Source: Mesostigma viride
Lineage: Eukaryota > Streptophyta > Mesostigmatophyceae > Mesostigmatales > Mesostigmataceae
Assembly (NCBI GenBank): GCA_009746045.1
Contig: RPFO01000065.1
Span: forward strand, 6,666,650-6,730,649
Direction of reading: 5' to 3'
Length of the DNA: 64,000 nt
The notes under the pieces were generated by a model. The model was not told the origin of the DNA. It saw only the letters and a list, made by a program, of their open reading frames with translations, and ran no database searches. Below are positions 48,100 through 58,559 of this stretch, piece after piece. Within the stretch, counting starts at the first letter, position 1. Each line of letters starts with the position of its first letter. Position numbers and translations under genes: made by a program.

Positions 48100-49525
48100 C
48101 GCAGCCACGCTGACCCGGCCATCCAGCCGCCCACGCAGCCACAGAGCCAGCCAGCCACGCAGTGACGCACCCACCCAGCCACACATCCACGCATCCACGC
48201 ACCCGGCACCCCACCCCCCCCCCAGCCAGCCACGCAGCCACGCAGCCACGCAGCCACGCAGCAGCGCAGCCACGCAGCCACACAGCCACGCACCCTCCTT
48301 TCCAGCCACGCAGCCACGCAGCCACGCAGCCACGCAGCCACGCAGCCACGCAGCCACGCAGCCACGCAGCCACGCAGCCACGCAGCCACGCAGCCACGCA
48401 GCCACGCAGCCACGCAGCCACGCAGCCACGCAGCCACGCAGCCACGCAGCCACGCAGCAGCGCAGCTACGCAGCCACACAGCCACGCACCCTCCTTTCCA
48501 GCCAAGCAGCCACGCAGCCACGCAGCCACGCAGCAGCGCAGCCACGCAGCCACACAGCCACGCACCCTCCTTTCCAGCCACGCAGCCACGCAGCCACGCA
48601 GCAGCGCAGCCACGCAGCCACACAGCCACGCACCCTCCTTTCCAGCCAAGCAGCCACGCAGCCACGCAGCCACACAGCCACGCAGCCACGCAGCCACGCA
48701 GCAGCGCAGCCACGCAGCCACACAGCCACGCAGCAGCGCAGCCACGCAGCCACGCAGCCACGCAGCCACGCAGCAGCGCAGCCACGCAGCAGCGCAGCCA
48801 CGCAGCCACACAGCCACGCACCCTCCTTTCCAGCCACGCAGCCACGCAGCCACGCAGCCACGCAGCCACGCAGCCACGCAGCCACGCAGCCACGCAGCAG
48901 CGCAGCCACGCAGCCACACAGCCACGCACCCTCCTTTCCAGCCAAGCAGCCACGCAGCCACGCAGCCACGCAGCCACGCAGCCACGCAGCAGCGCAGCCA
49001 CGCAGCCACACAGCCACGCAGCCACGCAGCCACGCAGCCACGCAGCCACGCAGCCACGCAGCCACGCAGCCACGCAGCCATGCAGCCACGCAGCCACGCA
49101 GCAGCGCAGCCACGCAGCCACACAGCCACGCACCCTCCTTTCCAGCCACGCAGCCACGCAGCCACGCAGCCACGCAGCCACGCAGCAGCGCAGCCACGCA
49201 GCCACACAGCCACGCACCCTCCTTTCCAGCCAAGCAGCCACGCAGCCACGCAGCCACGCAGCAGCGCAGCCACGCAGCCACACAGCCACGCACCCTCCTT
49301 TCCAGCCAAGCAGCCACGCAGCCACGCAGCCACGCAGCCACGCAGCCACGCAGCCACGCAGCCACGCAGCCACGCAGCCACGCAGCCACGCAGCAGCGCA
49401 GCCACGCAGCCACACAGCCACGCACCCTCCTTTCCAGCCAAGCAGCCACGCAGCCACGCAGCAGCGCAGCCACGCAGCCACACAGCCACGCACCCTCCTT
49501 TCCAGCCAAGCAGCCACGCAGTCAC
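48100..49525. repeat. 8-bp minisatellite CAGCCACG with higher-order units
   Basis: About 170 copies of GCAGCCAC. Insertions of the block CACCCTCCTTTCCAGCCA recur roughly every 60-150 bp, preceded by GCAGCAGCGCAGCCACGCAG, so blocks were duplicated as larger units. It gives false 487-538-residue ORFs on both strands. Confidence 0.96.
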
Positions 49526-49597
49526 ACAGTCAAATCCCCCCTACACCCCCCCCCCACACACACCCCCACCCCACCCACTCAACACTACACGAATGAC

Positions 49598-49733
49598 TCA
49601 CAAAGAACTGCTGCACCACCGATGATCCCTGCGGGAACTGCTCTGCTGCCGACGGTCCCTGCGAAAACTGCTGCAGTGCCGACAATGCCTGTGGAAACTG
49701 CGACATTGCCGACGCTGCCTGCGGGAACTGAAG

Positions 49734-49805
<72 letters not shown>

Positions 49806-49842
49806 AGTTGTTGCTGCAGTTGCTGCTGCAGTTGCTGCTGCA

Positions 49843-49881
<39 letters not shown>

Positions 49882-50229
49882 GCTGGACCACTTGTTTCTG
49901 CACCTCTTGACGCAGCTGCAAACCAAGCTCTTCAACCTTCTTGCTTTGGTTCTCCATAGCTCGTTGCATCTCTCTCATCGTCTGTTCCACGCCCACCAGT
50001 ACGGGGGTCGGCGGCGGCAGCGGCTGGGTACGCTCTGGCTGGGTGCGCTCTGGCTGCCGTGCAGGACCTTGCCACATCGGCCGGCGCATTGGTGGTTTGC
50101 ACCGGCCAAAAAATCTACTTTCATGGCACCAGATTTCTTTCCTAGCACCCATTTCCTACAATCGTCCCCGGCATAACACAAATCAATCAATTCGTCCATG
50201 TCATCGCTTCGGCTATCAGCATCGGGCAT
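49598..50229 (-). CDS. Gln-rich coiled-coil ORF, possible upstream exon(s) of the same minus-strand gene
   Basis: Two overlapping frames look non-random. Frame 1 starts at 50229: MPDADSRSDDMDELIDLCYA, then GANHQCAGRCGKVL. Frame 2 (from 50152) has PVLVGVEQTMREMQRAMENQ, KKVEELGLQLRQEVQKQVVQ and a poly-Gln run from CAG repeats at 49738-49878. They need an intron or frameshift to be joined. 49620-49735 contains four 30-bp repeats (CCTGCGGGAACTG...), in whose frame AAVLC would splice in phase (T|GT) to the terminal exon at 48028. It may be a host gene or a retroelement ORF1; I cannot decide. Confidence 0.4.
49738..49878. repeat. CTG/CAG triplet tract
   Basis: (CTG)n with interspersed TTGCTGCAG; poly-Gln in the minus-strand frame. 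It is within the putative coiled-coil ORF, so it may be translated. Confidence 0.9.
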
Positions 50230-50344
50230 AGTTCCCGTGGCTAGTGCCCATCATTCTTTCCACCTTGAGCGGGGCGAAGTCACGAATTCAAGCGCGAAGT
50301 GCATTTGAATCAAGCGGGAACTGGGTGACACTCCTTGAAGACGT

Positions 50345-51345
50345 GCAGCTCCAAGGCATGCAAATGATGCAATGTATGAAAGATACGATACGCAAAGTTC
50401 AGGTGTTCAGGTGAAGCCGTGAAGACGTGGTGAAGACAGGTGAAGACGCGGTGAAGACGTGAAGACGTGAAGACGTGAAGACGTGAAGACGTGAAGACAC
50501 GATACGGCAAGTTCAGGTGAAGTTCAGGTGTTCAGGTGAAGCCGTGAAGACGTGAAGACGTGAAGCCGTGAAGACGTGGTGAAGACAGGTGAAGACGCGG
50601 TGAAGACGTGAAGACGTGAAGACGTGAAGACGTGAAGACGTGAAGACACGATACGGCAAGTTCAGGTGAAGTTCAGGTGTTCAGGTGAAGCCGTGAAGAC
50701 GTGAAGACGCGAAGACGTGAAGACGTGGTGAAGACAGGTGAAGACGCGGTGAAGACGTGAAGACGTGAAGACGTGAAGACGTGAAGACGTGAAGACACGA
50801 TACGGCAAGTTCAGGTGAAGTTCAGGTGTTCAGGTGAAGCCGTGAAGCCGTGAAGACGTGAAGCCGTGAAGACGTGGTGAAGACAGGTGAAGACGCGGTG
50901 AAGACGTGAAGACGTGAAGACGTGAAGACGTGAAGACGTGAAGACACGATACGGCAAGTTCAGGTGAAGTTCAGGTGTTCAGGTGAAGCCGTGAAGCCGT
51001 GAAGCCGTGAAGCCGTGAAGACGTGGTGAAGACAGGTGAAGACGCGGTGAAGACGTGAAGACGTGAAGACGTGAAGACGTGAAGACGTGAAGACACGATA
51101 CGGCAAGTTCAGGTGAAGTTCAGGTGTTCAGGTGAAGCCGTGAAGACGTGAAGACGTGAAGCCGTGAAGACGTGGTGAAGACAGGTGAAGACGCGGTGAA
51201 GACGTGAAGACGTGAAGACGTGCATGCAAGGTATCAAAGATACGATACGCCGCAAGTTCAGGTGAAGTCGTGAAGACGTGAAGACGTGAAGACGTGAAGA
51301 CGTGAAGACGTGAAGACGTGAAGACGTGAAGACCAGGACTGTCAC
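50345..51345. repeat. 149-bp higher-order array of 9-bp units (GTGAAGACG)
   Basis: Monomer GTGAAGACG (with GTGAAGCCG variants). Blocks marked by GATACGGCAAGTTCAGGTGA start at 50501, 50650, 50799, 50948 and 51097, a constant 149-bp period. Open on the minus strand as SSRLHVFT repeats; not called as a gene. Confidence 0.95.
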
Positions 51346-51445
51346 GTGAAGACTGGGACGTGAAGGCAAGTTGCAGCACTCGGCCGCTGCAGTCGCACGC
51401 AGGTAGAAACGAGTATTGCTGCTTGAATCTGTCAAGACCCCATCG

Positions 51446-51727
51446 AATGTAAAACATGTTTTTCGTAAAGAAATCCGACTCGTGGGCGGGCTTTACATAT
51501 TGCTTCTGTCCAAGCACTACCGGATGTAAAACAGTATACTTCTTGAAGAAATAAGTTGGGGCTTTGTTGGGCGTCACATTTGACCGGTGGGCGGAGTTTC
51601 CTGCTTCTGTGAAGGCGCCATGGAATGTAGATCAGTAGATTTTCTAAAGAAATCTGAGTTGTGGGCGGGGCCTTTATTGCTTGTGTCCATCCACCACCGG
51701 ATGTAGAACAGTAGACTTATTGAAGGT
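51446..51727. repeat. Degenerate repeat of 77-90 bp, 3.3 copies
   Basis: Units begin ATGTAAAACA/ATGTAGAACAG at 51446, 51534, 51624 and 51701 and share GTGGGCGG...TTGCTTCTGT. They lie in the putative CFAP299 intron just before the exon at 51867. Confidence 0.8.
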
Positions 51728-51866
51728 GAATCACGATACAACAGCTGTAGTTGACAACATCATGACCGGCACATCTTTCCCCCACCGCTGCTCAACCCGG
51801 TCCCCCCCAAACTCCTCCACACTTGCCCACCTTTCCACCCTCCTCCACGGCCCGTTGTGTTTGCAG

Positions 51867-51911
51867 GCGTTGGCACAAAGGGAGGAGGCCGTGCGAGCCG
51901 GGAAACTCACG
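51867..51911 (+). CDS. CFAP299: CFAP299 (C4orf22) internal exon
   Basis: 15 codons, phase 0: ALAQREEAVRAGKLT, between TTTGCAG and GTATGG. Vertebrate CFAP299 has ALAEREEANRSGKMT here. CFAP299 is a conserved cilia- and flagella-associated protein of roughly 230 residues with no known catalytic activity. The preceding exons (YEEYLDS..., LVELGYRG) were not found between 43.5 and 51.8 kb. Confidence 0.82.
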
Positions 51912-52600
51912 GTATGGTTTGATTTCTAGTTTTGTATTAGGACCCTAGGGTAGCTATGTTATATAGGCATGTCTGACAGCATAGCTCACCATTTCATTAC
52001 CATGGGATGCTGAGCATACCATTTCCAGAGAGGTAAGTCAGTCACTCTTCGCAGTTGACAAGTCAGAGAAAGCAATCAAGTGCAGCGTTCACAACTCTTG
52101 CCGCTCGTAACCTTTTGTCTGCCCGGTTTGGCAGCTCCCTGTCTTTGCTTTCTCTCGTATTTCTTTCTTTTGTCTCTTTTCTACATCTTTCTTTGCTAAT
52201 TCTTGAATATATGATGCTATTGTAGCATCCTTCTAGCGCGGATCGCTCTTAATATCCTTCTCGCGCACGTTTCCTCGCTTTTTCTCATGTAAGAGCGTCT
52301 TCCCTGCCCATGCAGCGTGTACCTGGTGTGTGTGGCTCTGCCTTGCCAATCACAACTGACCGACATGCTGGTCAGGCACTGCAGGTCGTTGCCCTTGCGT
52401 GTGTGAACCTGCTGTTTTGGCTGTTCCCATGGCCGCTGCGTGTGTCCGTGAATGATACCATGGGAGGGAGACTTCTCCCATGGGTCCCCTTCGCTGACAC
52501 TCGTGATGTAGGTTCGCGTCGACTTGTTTCTCTCACTGTGCCCATATTGGCCTCGCACGGCTTTGTCTCTCATTCCTTGTTTGCATGCGGCGGCGTGTAG
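51912..52600 (+). other. CFAP299 intron
   Basis: Intron of 689 bp, GTATGG to TGTAG. No strong repeat; TTTCTTTTGTCTC-type pyrimidine-rich patches only. Confidence 0.7.
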
Positions 52601-52642
52601 ACCATCATCTTCATCCGAGACCGCAACAGCAAGGGCCAGGAG
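52601..52642 (+). CDS. CFAP299: CFAP299 (C4orf22) internal exon
   Basis: 14 codons, phase 0: TIIFIRDRNSKGQE, followed by GTGAGT. Nearly identical to the vertebrate TIIFIRDRNSHGQE. The next expected exon (VSGYIDYAHRLK...) was not seen anywhere to 64000, so the following intron exceeds 11 kb or the gene is broken here. Confidence 0.88.
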
Positions 52643-52849
52643 GTGAGTAATTGCTGAGGGCATGGCTCCTATCCCCTGATGAGTCTAGCGCCATGTACCA
52701 CCCTCTATGCCTGCATATAGGTGACGCATTGAAAATGCAAGCATCTTACTAGAAGTAGCACGGGCCTCCGAGGTGAGATTTTGCGCAGGCCTCATGATCC
52801 CAATGGACCTGCGAAGCGCATGGCGCGCATGGGCGGCCGGCCGGCGCAG

Positions 52850-53790
52850 CTGGCATGCGGCGGGGCGGGGCTGTCGACGGGCGGCGGGGCAGGGCCGTCG
52901 GCGCACGGGGGGCCAGCGGCGCTGCCGGTGCGCGCGGGCGGCGGGCCGGCGCACCTGGCATGCGGCGGGGCAGGGCTGTCGACGGGCGGCGGGGCGGGGC
53001 AGTCGACGGGCGGCGGGGCAGGGCCAGCGGCGCTGCCGGCGCGCGTGGGCGGCGGGCCGGCGCAGCTGGCATGCGGCGGGGCGGGGCTGTCGACGGGCGG
53101 CGGGGCAGGGCTGTCGACGGGCGGCGGGGCAGGGCCGTCGGCGCGCGGGGGCCAGCGGCGCTGCCGGCGCGCGCGGGCGGCGGGCCGGCGCACCTGGCAT
53201 GCGGTGGGTCGGGGCTGTCGACGGGCGGCGGGGCGGGGCAGTCGACGGGCGGCGGGGCAGGGCCGTCAGCGCGCGGGGGGCCAGCGGCGCTGCCGGCGCG
53301 CGTGGGCGGCGGGCCGGCGCAGCTGGCATGCGGCGGGGCGGGGCAGTCGACGGGCGGCGGGGCGGGGCAGCCGGTGCGCGGCGGGGCGGCGCCGTCGGCG
53401 GGCGGCGAGGTGGCGCAGCCAGCGCGCAGCGAGGTGGCAGCGGCGGCGCAGCCTGCATGCGGCGGGGCAGGGCTGTCGACGGGCGGCGGGGCGGGGCAGT
53501 CGACGGGCGGCGGGGCAGGGCCGTCGGCGCGCGGGGGCCAGCGGCGCTGCCGGCGCGCATGGGCGGCGGGCCGGCGCAGCTGGCATGCGGCGGGGCGGGG
53601 CTGTCAACGGGCGGCGGGGCAGGGCCGTCGGCACGCGGGGGGCCAACGGCGCTGCCGGCGCGCGTGGGCGGCGGGCCGGCGCAGCTGGCATGCGGCGGGG
53701 CGGGGCAGCCTGTCGACGGGCTACGGGGCGGGGCAGCCGGCGCGCGGCGGGCCGGCGGCGCAGCCGGCGGGCAGCGGAGCGGCGGAGCGG
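52850..53790. repeat. GC-rich minisatellite (GTCGACGGGCGGCGGGGC)
   Basis: About 940 bp of degenerate 18-20-bp units organised in larger blocks (GGGCCAGCGGCGCTGCCGGC, GCGGGCGGCGGGCCGGCGCA, CTGGCATGCGGCGGGGC). Open in all six frames; long ORFs here (up to 482 codons) are artefacts. Confidence 0.93.
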
Positions 53791-53822
53791 CACAGCCGGT
53801 GCCTGAAAAACGCGGTCGCTCA

Positions 53823-55353
53823 ATGAAGGTGCACCACGCCGTCTTCTTCCAGGTACAGGGCAACACAGAGACCTGGTTGTCCTACCGGACCACGGAGTCC
53901 CAAAAGACGCCGTGGCAGCCCGCGGGGACTCGACAGGAAGGCGCGCCACGGTGCGGGAAGGCGATGACACAGCCATACAGGTTTGATGCGGAGGGGCGGC
54001 CGCTGTTTGGCGTCCGACTTGTGGATCCAGACCGCATTCCGATGTTGCAGGACACCCCAGCCTTCGCACCATTGAACATGGAGTTTCTGGGGAAGGAGCT
54101 GGAGTCGATCAAAACAAGGGTCGAGAAGTTGCCCCATGGCATCTGGCAGTGGTACTTTCCGCCCGACACCATCAAGCCAAACAAGGCCTTTTTTCGCAAG
54201 TCAAGTCCCACATGCCCCTGAGGAGGTGCCTGAGGAGTGGCGCCCTTTGCCGTGGCCATCTCGCGCGGACATCTCCGCCCTGCGTGAGCACGATGCAGCG
54301 CCTGAACCACCACCGACGCAAGAAGAGCACTTCATGGCGTTGGTCGACGCAGAGGCGGTGCGCGTCACCCCGCTGGTAGACCGAGTTCGTCATGATGGCC
54401 ACACACAGCAGGAATGGGCGGCAGAAGACAGGGCCATGGCAGCCAAGGTCGCTTACTTGAAGCGCATGCAAGGCGTTGAGAAAGGCTCCGCTGTTCTATA
54501 CTGGCACCCTTCAGCTGGTATTCTCTGCAACTCGAAGCTCACGTGGACTCCAGTCCTCGTTGGCATCATCAAGGAGGTGGTTGCGAAGGAGGATGGCGGC
54601 CAACCTTCTATTGAGCTCTTTGTATACCGCGCTAAGCATTTGCATGACACGTGGCACCCGTGGAATACAGACATTGCGCAATGGCCCCATCCGCCAACCA
54701 CTGCGGCGCACACGGTGATCATCACCGCCTCAGACCTCGTCTTGACACAAGTGGTGGGCAAGCGAGGTCAGCCGCCCCATGGAGTCTCCTTGGGTGCGAA
54801 CAAAAAGCTCACCAAGGAGTGCCTAAAGGCGCTGAAGGAGGTGCCCTATGACGCGGAACACCCGGTCGTGAAGTGGCAAGATGCTGAATGCTCAAAGGGC
54901 ATCGTCGGCATGGCGAAGGCATGCTGGGAAGGCGTAACGCTGCAGGTCAAGAGTGGCAGCCGCAACCTCGTAGGGCAAGTCGTGTGTCATTGGGCGTCGG
55001 AGCGTGTGACATCCGCGGACGGTCGCACCGAAAGCCGGGACGGCAGGTACCATGGTCGTGTCGCTGTTGTCGACACGCAAAACGACATGGTAGCCATGTA
55101 CTGGGGTGCCCGTTGGGAGGAGGACGCGGTTTCTTGCGTGCCTCTCCACGAGCTGGAGGCACAGATCTGCGGGTGCCCCGGTGTGGTCGTCCCTGCGTTG
55201 CAAGCGCCGGATATCACCCTGGCCGAGGCTCGATTGCGCGAGATGGTTCCACCCAGCGACGTTGTGGCGGAGAACAACAACGCAGGCGCCTCCCGGCGTC
55301 GGAAGCGAGCGCTCATCCTTGCCGATGACGATGACGACGACGACGACTGCTGA
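53823..55353 (+). CDS. Unrecognised mobile-element-like ORF split by a T6 frameshift
   Basis: Part 1 (ATG 53823) encodes MKVHHAVFFQVQG, TQPYRFDAEGRPLFGVRLVD, MEFLGKELESIKTRVEKLPH and IWQWYFPPDTIKPNKAFF. At the T6 run 54189-54194 the sensible frame moves by one base and continues VPHAPEEVPEEWRPLPWPSR for about 385 residues to TGA at 55353, ending KRALILADDDDDDDD. Two segments (GSAVLYWHPSAG...ELFVYRAKHLHDTWHPWN and VGQVVCHW...YHGRVAVVD...VAMYWGARWEEDAV) look like small beta-barrel (Tudor/BAH-like) modules found near the ends of some transposon proteins; this is inference. It lies on the CFAP299 strand inside its presumed intron. Removing one T would restore one ~509-residue frame. Confidence 0.55.
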
Positions 55354-55364
55354 AGCGCAAGCAG

Positions 55365-55560
55365 CGTTGTTGTCATTGAGCTGCTCATGTGCTGCTGCTG
55401 CTGCTGTGCTGCCATGCTACTGCTGCTGCATTGCTGCCGTGCTGCTGCTGTGCTATTGTGCTGATGTGTTGCTGCATTGCTGCCGTGCCGCTGATGTATT
55501 GCTGTCGTGCTGCTGTGTTGATGCACTGCTGCATTGCTGCCGTGCTGCTGAGCTAGTACT
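55365..55560. repeat. CTG-rich low-complexity DNA
   Basis: Degenerate TGCTGCTG and GTGCTGATG units after the ORF stop, continuing in weaker form to 55810. No coding call. Confidence 0.8.
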
Positions 55561-55570
55561 GCCTATTAGT

Positions 55571-55612
55571 GAATTTCCTATCAATGGACTATAGTCCACT
55601 GATAGGAAATTC
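55571..55612. repeat. 42-bp near-perfect palindrome
   Basis: GAATTTCCTATCA(A)TGGACTA followed directly by its complement TAGTCCA(C)TGATAGGAAATTC; 20 of 21 pairs match and there is no loop. Flanks are CTG-rich, so it looks inserted. Confidence 0.9.
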
Positions 55613-56930
55613 AGGAATCGGCATACTAAGTTGCTGCTGCGCTGACTTGTGCTCCTGCTATGCGGCCGTGTTGATGTGCTACAGTTGTGCTGCTGCTGTG
55701 CTACGGTCATGCTGCTGCTGTGTTGCTGGGCTGATGTGTTGTTGCATTGATGTAGTGGCTATTGTTCCGCTACTACAATTTGCTACTGATGCCGCTGCTG
55801 GTGCTTTTTTGCATGTCAGTGCCCGCTATGTTCACACCACTGTTGCCGCGGTTGGTATCGCGTGATTTCCACCGGTTGTGCGTTGACATGTGTTACTCAT
55901 GCATTTCCCCCTATATTTGGTAGCACGCGGTTTCGCGTTAGTTAGGTGCAGACAGCTGCATGTAGACAAACATCTTGTTTAAGTCGGTCAATTAACTGTT
56001 CTTGACGCATCATGGTCCAAGTCGACCGACCTGTAGGGACCAGTAGAGCAATTGTCTAGGAGAAAGAGCGTGATCGCTGCAGAAGCCGCGTGGCAGCCGT
56101 GGCTGTACCTGTAGTACGACCTGCATATATATGGATACTGTATTTGGATACTGGGTTGTTTATCAATTCTGGTTTTAATTTATTTAGTGTACCTGGTGTT
56201 GGCATGCCAACTCAGTGCTAAACTACTTTATGCACAATGATGCAACTTGATGCTATAGTGACGTGCCACGATGTAACTTTATTAACTTCACCATTAGTCA
56301 TGGGGTCAATAGGATTGCTCATTATGCCATGTTAACATGAACCATGGGTTACGTAATAGTGAAAACAGTAATCATGATGCTCCACTTGAAGTCTCCAACA
56401 TGGTCATGTTTGGAATTTTATTGATCATACTTACAATATATGAAAAGAGACAACAAACGTGGAAGCATGGCACGCCGAGGCCGATAATATATGTGTGAAA
56501 TATGAAAAGAGACAACATCTTTGGCAAGCATGATCATATCATGCTTGCCAAACATATTAATGATATCGACCATGTCCAGAAACCATGTTTGCCAATGGTG
56601 CATTTAGGATACATTTGAAGCCGTGCAAATGTATCCTAATCCGGTAAAACCACCCTGTGCCTATGATGAGCCACACTCCAGACGATGCCTAGCCTTATTT
56701 AGTAATGTTGTGCCCATGCAGGGAGTCACTCTCTGCTGAGAAGCCATGCCATAGCTCCTGTATAGCCATGATGATCTTCCCCCACATGCCACGCTCCCCC
56801 TTAACTGGGCATAGCGCGATACATCATGAGGGTGCAGGTGCCTTGGTGCACCTAGAGCAGGGGTAGCTTACATTCCCACCCTTGCATGAAGTAGCCTAGA
56901 ATGTATTAAAAGCCATATGCCCCTTCTCAG
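55613..56930. other. Retrotransposon debris, no gene seen
   Basis: Contains a hairpin at 56520-56552, an inverted counterpart of 47389-47425 at 56620-56655, and CCCATGCAGGGAGTCACTC shared with 45655. 56605-56634 also forms a hairpin, GGATACATTTG / CAAATGTATCC. Confidence 0.55.
56520..56552. repeat. Perfect 15-bp-arm hairpin
   Basis: TTTGGCAAGCATGAT, loop CAT, ATCATGCTTGCCAAA. No T run; flanked by AGAGACAACA motifs shared with other elements. Confidence 0.88.
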
Positions 56931-56934
56931 GGCT

Positions 56935-56993
56935 ATGTGCTACATCTACTCCCAACGGAGTGATGTTGATAATTAATTAATTAATTAATACCT
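56935..56993 (+). mobile_element. LINE 3' tail, first of a tandem pair
   Basis: GGGCTATGTGCTACATCTACTCCCAACGGAG then TAATTAATTAATTAATTAAT. The 110 bp before it (56826-56934) is homologous to 57085-57189. Confidence 0.75.
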
Positions 56994-57084
56994 TCCACCC
57001 CATATGTCATGCAGGCCTTCTAGGCCCTCTCCTCAAGCCGCCCTGTGTGCTTGTGCTTGTTTAGGAGGCATGAACCATCATGGC

Positions 57085-57272
57085 GATGCAGGTGCACATT
57101 GTGCACCCAGAGCAGGTGATAGTTGTACATCCTACACCTGCAGGTTGTCGCCCTGATTGTATTACAAACCCATAGATGCGGCCTTTCTCAGGGCTATGTG
57201 TTACATATGCTCCCCACGGAGCTATGATTATAATAATTATGATAATTAATTAATTAATTAATTAATTAATTA
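57085..57272 (+). mobile_element. LINE 3' tail, second of the pair
   Basis: GCAGGTGCACATTGTGCACC, GGGCTATGTGTTACATATGC, CCCCACGGAG and then ATAATTAATTAATTAATTAATTA. Same order of motifs as the preceding copy, about 75% similar by eye. Confidence 0.75.
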
Positions 57273-57385
57273 TGACGGGTGTGGCCGGCCCGCGGGTAGG
57301 TTGCATGCTAACCCCCGCGATCTCGTAGCCCAGCTAGGAGAATACAAAGGCTTCTCCTGGAGCCTGAGAGTTTTAAGGGGTTCTA
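57273..57385 (+). mobile_element. Tail portion of the SINE-like element
   Basis: GACGGGTGTGG, GTAGGTTGCATGCTAACCCC, AGCCTGAGAGTTTTAAGGGG; same series as 37225-37330. It directly follows the LINE tail. Confidence 0.7.
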
Positions 57386-58559
57386 TAGTCTCATATTGCC
57401 GGGATCGAATACGATGCAGCTAGAGCTAGCTAGCTCTAGAACACATAACAGCTATAGCTAGTCGATCTTGCGCACATTACTTGAGATCATGAATACATAG
57501 ACCTCAATCCGCATATCGCTTGACTAGGTGCCGATGCAGGCGCCATATGCATGCCCATGCATGCATGCTTATAATTGCAACTTATACGCGTCCGGCCGCT
57601 TCCGCCCAGGCCACGGGCAGACTGTTTTGCCTGTTTGAGTTGATGACGCTTAATAAGCCACACTGTGGTGAGGTCCTCAGCTTCCAGCCTTGCGAAGAAT
57701 CGCTGGATTACCATGCCTGGCCCTAGCTGGCGAGACTCTCGATTATTCAACCTGGAAAACGCTGCTCCGGCATCACCGAGCTGGTGGAATATCTTAAGTA
57801 CCCCTCGTCATCGATCTTGACGAGTTACTGCATTTGCGGCGCATCTGATTTCAAGGACAGGTCTGGGTGCCTAGCAGGCGGCATCCACACCCTCTTGCTT
57901 GGCCCTGGGGAACCAGCTAGCTAGGCCCCCACTACGCCATGCTCACAAAGCCCCATATATCCACAGCACAGATGCCCTGAATTAAGGCGGCCATGTTGCA
58001 TGTGCTGGAGGAGAACATCATTAATTGGCGCCGATGGCGCATGCAGCCCAGCTCACAGGCCTGACTGCGCCCGACGCCCCCCTCACGGCGCCCTAGTCAG
58101 TGCCGCTCAAGGTCAACTTGTCACATTGAAGCTAGCTAAAGTCGCGTTCTGAACTCCAGCGGCCCCAGTCAGTTTCCGCCCTGCACGATCACGTACACCG
58201 CCACCAAGGTTTCCGAGGCCACCGCTCCACTCTGACTCGGCCCACTATAACTGGTGGACCTGGCCGCAGAGTTGGCCATGGCATTTTCATTTGGAGGCGG
58301 TTGCCACCACTACTAGGCATGGATCTGCCCTGGCCGCACAGGTCCCCGACATAATTGCCGAGCGCACGGCCATCATCACGTACCGCCCAGCAAGCTGGTC
58401 GCCGGGGCCAGCGATGACCCCGCGACTCGCGCCTCTTGGACTAACCTGTTCTTGAGAGGCAGGCCACCACTGCCACAGTACAACTACCCGAGGTCCATCA
58501 CCAGGCAAGGTCCAGCGGACTCTGGAGGACAAGCGCCGTGAGACCACTGACTGCGACAT
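57386..58559. other. Degenerate DNA, probably LINE-derived
   Basis: GC-rich, many stops in all frames. Scattered resemblance to the ORF1 region was suspected but cannot be shown by eye. Confidence 0.4.

Noticed and set aside
47909-49625. 487-538-codon ORFs of CVAAWLRG or ATQPRSHA repeats
   Set aside because: Products of the 8-bp CAGCCACG array, open in several frames on both strands.
52685-54221. Long Ala/Gly/Arg-rich ORFs in five or six frames
   Set aside because: GC-rich minisatellite lacking AT-rich stop codons; only the part after 53823 looks like real protein.
57386-58559. Functional host gene in the GC-rich region
   Set aside because: Stops in all frames and no splice-supported frame; better explained as decayed LINE sequence.
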